From: Flavobacteriaceae bacterium
GTDB taxonomy: Bacteria; Bacteroidota; Bacteroidia; Flavobacteriales; Flavobacteriaceae
DNA length: 35,089 nucleotides
NCBI GenBank assembly: GCA_947457105.1
Contig: CANGUP010000014.1
Location: forward strand, 1 to 35,089
Direction of reading: 5' to 3'
The position numbers and the translations under genes were made by a program. Shown one piece after another: positions 28,416 through 35,089 of the stretch (position 1 is the first letter of the stretch; each line of letters begins with the position of its first letter). The notes beneath the pieces were generated by a model. The model saw nothing but the letters and a program-made list of their open reading frames with translations. It was not told the DNA's origin and did no database searches.

Positions 28416-29393
28416 GTGAAACACTACCAAATTCGATTATATAATTCAACAGATTTTGATCAATGGAATACTTTTATAAGTATTGCCAAGAATGCTACTT
28501 TTCTATTCAATAGAGACTTCATGGAATATCATTCAGATCGATTTCATGATTATTCATTGATGATTTTTGATGAAGATAAATTGGTTGCAGTTTTGCCAGT
28601 CAATAAGAATGAAAATACAGTTTATTCGCATCAAGGTTTGACTTATGGTGGATTGGTTTTAAATTCTAAAGCTAAATTAAGTTCAGTTATTTCAATTTTC
28701 AAAGGTGTTTTACATTTTTTGAATGAAAATTCAATTGAGAAATTGATTATTAAAACTATACCAAATTTCTATTTAGATTATTTTTCAGATGAATTAGAAT
28801 ATTGTTTGTTTATCACACAAGCAAAATTAAATAGGAGGGATTCACTTTCTGTAATCGATTTGACAAAACCTTATTCTATTACAAAAACTAGAAAAGAAAG
28901 TATCCGTAGAGGCAAAAAAAATAATTTAATTATAAAAGAAGAATTGAATTTTGAGTTATTTTGGAACGAAATTTTGATTCCAAATTTAGATAAAAAGCAT
29001 CAAGTAAAACCAGTTCATTCTGTTGAAGAAATCACTTTATTGCAAAAACGATTCCCAAATAATATTCGTCATTTTAATGTTTATGATAAGGATAAAATTG
29101 TAGCTGGAACAACTGTTTTTTGTACTGATAAAGTTGCACATCCACAGTATGTTTCTGGAAATTCGGATAAGAATGAATTGGGAAGTTTAGATTATTTATA
29201 CCATCATTTAATTACAGAAGTTTATAAAGACAAGCATTTTTTTGATTTTAATAATTCCAATGAAGAGCAAGGGACAAAAATAAATGAAGGCTTGTTATTT
29301 TGGAAAGAAAGTTTTGGCGCCAAAACGATAATTCAAAATTTTTATGAAGTTCAAACAAAGAATTATTCATTGCTAGAATCGGTTTTGATATGA
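28416..29393 (+). CDS. GNAT/FemAB-like acyltransferase
   Basis: 325 aa, GTG start; GNAT-like fold pattern (LVAVLPVNKNENTVYSHQGLTYGGLVL; DKIVAGTTVFCTDKVAHPQYVSGNSD); overlaps the aminotransferase start (ATGA). Confidence 0.75.
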   Translation: MKHYQIRLYNSTDFDQWNTFISIAKNATFLFNRDFMEYHSDRFHDYSLMIFDEDKLVAVLPVNKNENTVYSHQGLTYGGLVLNSKAKLSSVISIFKGVLHFLNENSIEKLIIKTIPNFYLDYFSDELEYCLFITQAKLNRRDSLSVIDLTKPYSITKTRKESIRRGKKNNLIIKEELNFELFWNEILIPNLDKKHQVKPVHSVEEITLLQKRFPNNIRHFNVYDKDKIVAGTTVFCTDKVAHPQYVSGNSDKNELGSLDYLYHHLITEVYKDKHFFDFNNSNEEQGTKINEGLLFWKESFGAKTIIQNFYEVQTKNYSLLESVLI

Positions 29394-30520
29394 TAAAATT
29401 TCTCGATTTACAGCAATTAAATTTAAGTTATCAAAAGCAATTTCAAGAAAAAATGAAGTTGGTTTTAGATAAAGGATGGTTTATTTTGGGTGACGAAGTA
29501 AAATCATTCGAAACTAATTTTGCTAATTATTGCGGAACAAAATATTGCATTGGAGTGGGTAATGGATTGGATGCTTTGGTACTGATTTTTAAAGCCTACA
29601 TTCAACTTGGAAAGTTACAAAAAGGTGATGAAGTTATCGTCCCAGCAAATACCTATATTGCTAGCATTTTAGCCATTTTACAAGCAGATTTAGTTCCAGT
29701 TTTAGTAGAGCCAAAATTGGAAACTTACAATATCAATCCAGATTTAATTGAAGAAAAAATCACATCTAAAACTAAAGCAATTTTGTTAGTTCATTTGTAT
29801 GGTCAATTGTGTGAAATGGATGCTATAAATGCCATCTCAAGTAAGTATAATTTGCTTGTAATTGAAGATGCAGCTCAATCGCACGGAGCAAAACATTCAG
29901 TATTCAGTAATCACTCGCAGTTTTCAGCAACCCGAAATCCGCAACCCGAAACTCGAAATGCTTCTGCGTATAGTTTTTATCCAGGTAAAAATCTTGGTGC
30001 GCTTGGAGATGGTGGTGCAATTACAACCAATGATGATGAATTAGCTAAAGTACTATTTTCATTGCGAAATTATGGTTCAGAAAAGAAATACCACAATGAA
30101 TTTGTTGGAATAAATTCAAGATTAGACGAACTTCAAGCGGCTTTTTTAAATCTAAAACTACCATGTTTAGACGCAGATAACGATAAAAGAAGAAGTATTG
30201 CCAAACGTTATTTGTCTGAAATTAAAAACGATAAAATAGTTTTGCCAACTTGGGATTTTTCTAGTAATCATGTATTTCATTTGTTTGTTGTTCGAACTGA
30301 TAATCGTAATGATTTGAAAGATTATTTACTAGAAAATGGAATTGAAACGGTAATTCATTATCCAATTCCGCCACACAAACAAAAGGCTTTTCCTGAATGG
30401 AATAATTTATTATTTCCAATTACTGAAAAGATTCACGATGAAGTATTGAGTTTACCAATAAGTCCAATTATGACTGATGATGAAGTTAGTATTGTTATTT
30501 CAATTTTAAATAAATACTAA
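29390..30520 (+). CDS. DegT/DnrJ/EryC1/StrS family sugar aminotransferase (FdtB/QdtB-like)
   Basis: FLDLQQLNLSY, GVGNGLDALVLIF, IVPANTYIASILAI, VIEDAAQSHGA, FYPGKNLGALGDGGAI. Confidence 0.95.
   Translation: MIKFLDLQQLNLSYQKQFQEKMKLVLDKGWFILGDEVKSFETNFANYCGTKYCIGVGNGLDALVLIFKAYIQLGKLQKGDEVIVPANTYIASILAILQADLVPVLVEPKLETYNINPDLIEEKITSKTKAILLVHLYGQLCEMDAINAISSKYNLLVIEDAAQSHGAKHSVFSNHSQFSATRNPQPETRNASAYSFYPGKNLGALGDGGAITTNDDELAKVLFSLRNYGSEKKYHNEFVGINSRLDELQAAFLNLKLPCLDADNDKRRSIAKRYLSEIKNDKIVLPTWDFSSNHVFHLFVVRTDNRNDLKDYLLENGIETVIHYPIPPHKQKAFPEWNNLLFPITEKIHDEVLSLPISPIMTDDEVSIVISILNKY
29894..29960 (+). repeat. Repeat-like insertion inside the DegT aminotransferase CDS
   Basis: CATTCAGTATTCAGTAATCACTCGCAGTTTTCAGCAACCCGAAATCCGCAACCCGAAACTCGAAATG: reiterated TTCAGTA/TTTTCAG and (C)CCGAAA units in an otherwise complex CDS. 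Confidence 0.6.
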
Positions 30521-31798
30521 TTGAGTTTTATCAAAGAAATACTGTCCAAACCTTTATTCAAAGCCACTTCTTTGAATGCAATAAGTATTTTAATAAAGAT
30601 TTTTGTCGGATTTATTACTTCTAAATTTATAGCCGTTTTTGTTGGTCCAAGTGGAATGGCTTTGGTTGGAAATTTGAGAAATTTTCTAACAACAACAGAA
30701 GCTTTTGCAACACTCGGATTTGAAAATGGAGTTGTAAAATATGTGGCCGAACATAAATTGGATGACAATCAACTTAAGAAAACACTTTCTACCATTTTTA
30801 TTACAGTTTTATTCACTTGTCTTTTAATTAGTTTGGGATTGTTTTTCTTTTCAGAATATTTGAATACTTCAATTTTCGGCAATCAATATCAATATGCTTT
30901 TGTATTTAAATCACTTTCAGTTGCTTTACCATTTTATATTGGAAACATCTTTTTAATAGCTACAATCAACGGATTTGGAGCTTATAAAAAAGTTATCTAT
31001 GTCAACATTATTGGAAGCTTAATTGGTTTGATTGCTTCTGTTTTATTGATTTGGAAATTGAATACAGAAGGTGCTTTGTTATCAATTATTTTGACGCCAT
31101 CTGTCTTGTTTTTTGTTTCTTTTTTCTCAATTAATAAAGAAATTAAGATTTTAAAAGCTATTGATTTGAAGTTCTATAATCTTACTTTTCTGAAAAATTT
31201 ATCATCCTATTCTTTGATGGCATTAGTTTCAGCCATATTTGGACCAATGGTTTTTCTTGCCATTAGAAAATACATTATAGCTAATTTAGGTATTGAACAA
31301 GCTGGATTTTGGGAAGCGATGAGTAGAATGTCTTCCTACTATTTTATGTTCATTACGTCAATTATTTCTATTTATTTTTTGCCGAAATTAGCTACAGCAA
31401 AAACTAATCAAGAAACCAAAACACTTTTTTGGAATTATTACAAAGGAATTTTACCAGTTTTTATAATAGGAATGATTGTAATCTATTTTCTAAGAGATTT
31501 TATTATTTACTTATTATTTACAAAAGATTTTTTGCCGGTTTCTAAATTGTTTTTTTGGCAATTAATTGGTGATGCTTTCAAAGCAGCATCTTTTATTTTA
31601 GGATATCAATTTTATGCTAAGAAACTTACTAAAGCTTTCATTTTTTCGGAGCTATTTTCTCTTTTTGTATTATATTTTAGTAGTATTTATTTGGTTTCCC
31701 AATTTTCAATTGAAGGAGTTGTAATGGCTCATGCTTTTACTTATTCAATCTATTTTATCACTTTGAGTATTTACTTTAGAAAAAGTTTATTTGCTTAG
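30521..31798 (+). CDS. O-antigen/polysaccharide flippase (Wzx-like)
   Basis: KPLFKATSLNAISILIKIFVGFITSKFIAVFVGPSGMALVGNLRNF, about 12 hydrophobic segments; TTG start directly after the upstream stop. Confidence 0.92.
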   Translation: MSFIKEILSKPLFKATSLNAISILIKIFVGFITSKFIAVFVGPSGMALVGNLRNFLTTTEAFATLGFENGVVKYVAEHKLDDNQLKKTLSTIFITVLFTCLLISLGLFFFSEYLNTSIFGNQYQYAFVFKSLSVALPFYIGNIFLIATINGFGAYKKVIYVNIIGSLIGLIASVLLIWKLNTEGALLSIILTPSVLFFVSFFSINKEIKILKAIDLKFYNLTFLKNLSSYSLMALVSAIFGPMVFLAIRKYIIANLGIEQAGFWEAMSRMSSYYFMFITSIISIYFLPKLATAKTNQETKTLFWNYYKGILPVFIIGMIVIYFLRDFIIYLLFTKDFLPVSKLFFWQLIGDAFKAASFILGYQFYAKKLTKAFIFSELFSLFVLYFSSIYLVSQFSIEGVVMAHAFTYSIYFITLSIYFRKSLFA

Positions 31799-32353
31799 CT
31801 GAAGCATTTCGTAATCTCCTTTTCCATTTCCGAAAACTAAAATTTTATCATAATTTTCTAAGTTTAATTTTTCTTTAATGCGATTTACTTTTTCAATTCC
31901 GTAGCAGTTTTTTGTTTTGAAATTCCCTGTAATTTTATTGTTTACAATTTCAAGCTTTGTGGTAATTAATTTTAAATTATTTTCTTCCGTCCAACCATAA
32001 ATCCATTCGTGAAAAGAGGCAGTTACAATATAAATATCTGCATTTTGCTCTTGAAACTGCTGAATTTTTTTCCAGATATTTTTGTTAAGATTTCTCGGAA
32101 TATTTTCGTTTGAAAATTGTTTTCCTTTTTCTAAAAACAAATTGTAATGCTCGTTTTTAAAAAAATAAGTCATGAATTTTTGTTTAGCAGTTTCATTAGA
32201 AATTTTACCAAGTTTCCACTTTATAAGTATTGGAGAAAGAGCTAATAAACCAATTGCTAATTGAAAAGTTCCTTTGTAGCATCTTGTAAATTCAATTAAA
32301 CTATCTTTTTTATACAGCGTTTTGTCAAAGTCAACTAATACTAATGTTTTCAT
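31787..32353 (-). CDS. HAD-IB family phosphatase
   Basis: VDFDKTLYKKDSL (motif I), IVTASF (motif II), VFGNGKGDYEML (motif IV). Confidence 0.9.
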   Translation of the reverse strand: MKTLVLVDFDKTLYKKDSLIEFTRCYKGTFQLAIGLLALSPILIKWKLGKISNETAKQKFMTYFFKNEHYNLFLEKGKQFSNENIPRNLNKNIWKKIQQFQEQNADIYIVTASFHEWIYGWTEENNLKLITTKLEIVNNKITGNFKTKNCYGIEKVNRIKEKLNLENYDKILVFGNGKGDYEMLQLSK

Positions 32354-32354
32354 A

Positions 32355-33224
32355 TCAGTTTCTGAAATATAATAAATAACTCATCAGCAGTAGCCAACCC
32401 AAAATTGTAAATTGAATAAATAGGTCATTCAATACTATTTTAGTTGGAGAATAGGTTGATTGATCTACAAAAACCAATTTCAAATACCTAAAAATTCCAT
32501 TAACAACAAAAATGATGGAAACATACAATAAATTGGAATGATAATGTAGTTGAACTTCTGGCGAAATACAATAGAATATATAGCTAACAATGATTATGGA
32601 TGCCAAAATTCCTAAAATGACATCAATAAAAACCAGATTATAACCTTCAATATTTTTACGAACAGCATTACCATTTTCTGCAAGAACAACATCGGTTCTT
32701 CTTTTAGAAATACCTAAGAATAATGCTAATAAATAAGTTATTAGTAAAATCCAAATCGATGGAACTACATCACTCACTACAGAACCAGCTACAATACGAA
32801 GTATAAAACCAACGGCAATGATATTAACATCAAGTATTGCAATGTGTTTAAGCCATTTTGAGTAAAGAAAATTTAACGCTAAATAAGAAATGATTACAAG
32901 AAACAATTCCACAGAAATCAAATAAGAAACTATTATGGAACTAATCATTAAAATTAGCATCAAAACTAATCCATTGTTGATACTAATACTTCCTGAAGCT
33001 AAAGGTCTAAATCGTTTTTGAGGATGGTTTTTATCTTCATTAATGTCAAAATAATCGTTAAAAATATAGACACTACTTGAAATGGAACAAAAGCAAAGAA
33101 ATGCCAAAGTTACATTGATCAAATTATCTATGTTTAGAAACTGACTATCAAAAAAAAGCGGTGCAAAAACAAACGCATTCTTTATATATTGTTCAACTCT
33201 AATTAATTTTAGGTATTGTTTCAT
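32355..33224 (-). CDS. UbiA family prenyltransferase, decaprenyl-phosphate phosphoribosyltransferase-like
   Basis: IRVEQYIKNAFVFAPLFF; NDYFDINEDKNHPQKRFRPLASG motif as in DPPR synthases; 289 aa polytopic. Confidence 0.9.
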   Translation of the reverse strand: MKQYLKLIRVEQYIKNAFVFAPLFFDSQFLNIDNLINVTLAFLCFCSISSSVYIFNDYFDINEDKNHPQKRFRPLASGSISINNGLVLMLILMISSIIVSYLISVELFLVIISYLALNFLYSKWLKHIAILDVNIIAVGFILRIVAGSVVSDVVPSIWILLITYLLALFLGISKRRTDVVLAENGNAVRKNIEGYNLVFIDVILGILASIIIVSYIFYCISPEVQLHYHSNLLYVSIIFVVNGIFRYLKLVFVDQSTYSPTKIVLNDLFIQFTILGWLLLMSYLLYFRN

Positions 33225-34848
33225 TAATTTTTAATCCGTTGTAAATTATAAAATAATTAGTTTCTTCAATTTTATTGAAATTTTTGTAAATGTAGTAAGC
33301 AATAATACTGAATTTTTCTTTCTTGTGAGGCATTAATTCTTCACCATTTATAAATGATTTTTCTATAAAAATATAGTTTTCCTTTTTTGAAGCTATGTTT
33401 ATGAAAGGCTTTGAATTTCTATTTACTTCAGTATTAATTATCCAGTCTGCAGGAAAAAGGCTTTTACTACCAAAAATATAATTAGTCATTGCCATGTTTG
33501 GAGCTACTATAGTTTTTGTACCATACTTTTCTCTTAACTCTTTTAATTCTTTGAGTTTTTTAAAATTACTTTCGGTAGTATAAATATAATTTAATTTTGG
33601 AGAGATTTGATTTAATGAACTATTGATTTTTGATAAGTTTTGCTCTCTGTAAGGCTTGTAATTGTAGGAAAATGCAAACAAACAAAGAAAAAAAATAATG
33701 ATAACTTTTAGTTTTGAAAATTTTTGCAATTCATTATGAAATAAAACAGCAATTGATACAATAATTCCTGTTGAGAATAGTATTGGAAAAGCATATCCCA
33801 TACTAATTGCAGAGCACCAAGCAATTCCCAGAAAAAGTAATAGAGGTAAATGGAACTTTATACTTTCAATACTTAATTTTATTTGATTCGATAAAGCTAT
33901 GGTACATGAAATTACAGCTATTCTTGATGCAATTAAAAATTGATTAGAAAAACATAAAACAATAGAAACTAATAAAAGCGTAATTGAAATAGTTTCAAAC
34001 AATTTTTTAAAACTAAATGTAGAATATTTAAATTTAAAATAATATAAGATTAAAGTAGCAATAAGTATTATGCTATATATTTGGATTTTATTATCATAAA
34101 TCCAGAAATAATTTAAAAATCCAGCATAAAATAAGTCTTTTATGTGAGTTTGACCTGTGGTTTGTTTTAGAAAATTATCTAACGTAGTTATTGTTGTAAT
34201 CCAATAAAGAAAAAGTGATATGAAGAATAAAATGAAAAGTAATAAAATCATTCCTTTTTGAATTCCTTTTTGAATTGTAATAAAAATAATAAAAAACAAC
34301 GGAATTAAATAAAATGATTGTTTAGTTAGAGCTGATAGAAAGCTAAAAAATGCAATAATAAACAAATGATATACCTTTATTTTATCGAGTTTTGAAGAAA
34401 AATATAAGGCTATAGATGCAAAAAATAAACCATCGGTTGTTGGCCAGGGATAAGGTGGAAAATTCAATAATGAAATTATAAATCCAACAATCATTATAGC
34501 CCATATATTGATTTTATATTTTGCTAAATCATAAAAATTATCAAATGCTTTTACAGTGAAAAATACCTGAAAAGCAAATAGCAAATAATTTGATACTCTA
34601 ATCCAATAAAACTGTCCAACTTCTGGAAGAAATTTCATGAAAAAAGCATGAAAGTATAAAGTAATTGGTGGTCCTTTGTAAAGGAAATCTTCATAAACTT
34701 TTTCGCCATAAACTATTCTCCATGAAAAACTAGGAATATAACCAGTATCCCAAAATTCAAATCCAATGTGAGCTAAAACCAAGCAATAAAATATGACTAT
34801 GAAGTTAAAAAGCAGAAAGTAACCATCTATTTTTTTTAATTCTCCCAT
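33199..34848 (-). CDS. Large polytopic membrane protein, possibly a GT-C-type glycosyltransferase
   Basis: 549 aa with about 10-12 TM segments and an N-terminal EFWDTGYIP acidic loop after TM1; overlaps UbiA-like and glycosyltransferase genes. Confidence 0.65.
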   Translation of the reverse strand: MGELKKIDGYFLLFNFIVIFYCLVLAHIGFEFWDTGYIPSFSWRIVYGEKVYEDFLYKGPPITLYFHAFFMKFLPEVGQFYWIRVSNYLLFAFQVFFTVKAFDNFYDLAKYKINIWAIMIVGFIISLLNFPPYPWPTTDGLFFASIALYFSSKLDKIKVYHLFIIAFFSFLSALTKQSFYLIPLFFIIFITIQKGIQKGMILLLFILFFISLFLYWITTITTLDNFLKQTTGQTHIKDLFYAGFLNYFWIYDNKIQIYSIILIATLILYYFKFKYSTFSFKKLFETISITLLLVSIVLCFSNQFLIASRIAVISCTIALSNQIKLSIESIKFHLPLLLFLGIAWCSAISMGYAFPILFSTGIIVSIAVLFHNELQKFSKLKVIIIFFLCLFAFSYNYKPYREQNLSKINSSLNQISPKLNYIYTTESNFKKLKELKELREKYGTKTIVAPNMAMTNYIFGSKSLFPADWIINTEVNRNSKPFINIASKKENYIFIEKSFINGEELMPHKKEKFSIIAYYIYKNFNKIEETNYFIIYNGLKINETIPKIN

Positions 34849-35089
34849 GCTTTCAAATATTTTTCAGCAACTGTCACATAATTATGCTCCTTCTCAACAA
34901 ATGCTCTAGCACGAATTCCAATAGCTTGAATCTCATTTGGATTTTCTATTAAAAAGGATAGTTCTGTTACTAGATTTTCGACATTTGGCAAAGCATTCAC
35001 AGCTACTTTTTCTGATAAATTGTAATAGTCTTCAAATTCTTTTTCGGCACCAGTAAATACTACTTTTCCTTTAGCCATAGCTTCCAACG
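34836..35089 (-). CDS. Glycosyltransferase (group 1 type), C-terminal fragment truncated by the window edge
   Basis: EAMAKGKVVFTGAEKEFEDYY...VENLVTELSFLIENPNEIQAIGIRARAFVEKEHNYVTVAEKYLKAWEN. Confidence 0.82.
   Translation of the reverse strand, partial: LEAMAKGKVVFTGAEKEFEDYYNLSEKVAVNALPNVENLVTELSFLIENPNEIQAIGIRARAFVEKEHNYVTVAEKYLKAWEN

Noticed and set aside
29862-30044. 60-aa ORF overlapping the DegT gene in another frame
   Set aside because: Alternative-frame ORF within a canonical aminotransferase; no independent support.
1-35089. Possible CRISPR, prophage, toxin-antitoxin, tRNA or rRNA content
   Set aside because: No regularly spaced repeats, phage structural or integrase genes, transposases, or tRNA cloverleaf-like sequences were recognised by eye; a dedicated scan (tRNAscan-SE, Infernal, MinCED) would be decisive.

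Overview
AT-rich chromosomal segment that reads like a Flavobacterium-type (Bacteroidota, Flavobacteriia) genome. Evidence for that: TAnnTTTG-type promoters, a T9SS type-B sorting protein, cbb3 oxidase genes and DUF349 repeats. From left to right: the 3' end of a cbb3 oxidase operon (ccoP-ccoG-fixH-SafE-like-YdcH-like); a coupled pair of uncharacterised exported proteins; hemN with a likely FNR/CRP-type operator; a DUF349-repeat protein; a TPR/TonB-like/aroE/membrane-protein operon; a class-III aminotransferase; a secreted GH13 enzyme; a CIA30 protein; two small hypothetical genes, each preceded by a copy of a ~37-bp repeat, with a REP-like hairpin; purA-fur-relA/spoT; a serine hydrolase; a TrmH/SpoU methyltransferase; a T9SS type-B protein; and a cell-surface polysaccharide region (GNAT/FemAB-like, DegT aminotransferase, Wzx flippase, HAD phosphatase, decaprenyl-phosphate phosphoribosyltransferase-like UbiA, polytopic membrane protein, glycosyltransferase fragment). 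I saw no tRNA, rRNA, CRISPR array, prophage or transposase. The signals most worth following are the repeat-gene cassettes at 18.6-19.7 kb, the repeat-derived in-frame insertion near the active-site lysine of the DegT aminotransferase (~29.9 kb), the barrel-like lipoprotein plus large helical partner at 4.0-7.5 kb, the FNR-like box at hemN, and the putative lipid-linked pentose locus at the right end. All homology statements come from motif recognition; no searches were run.
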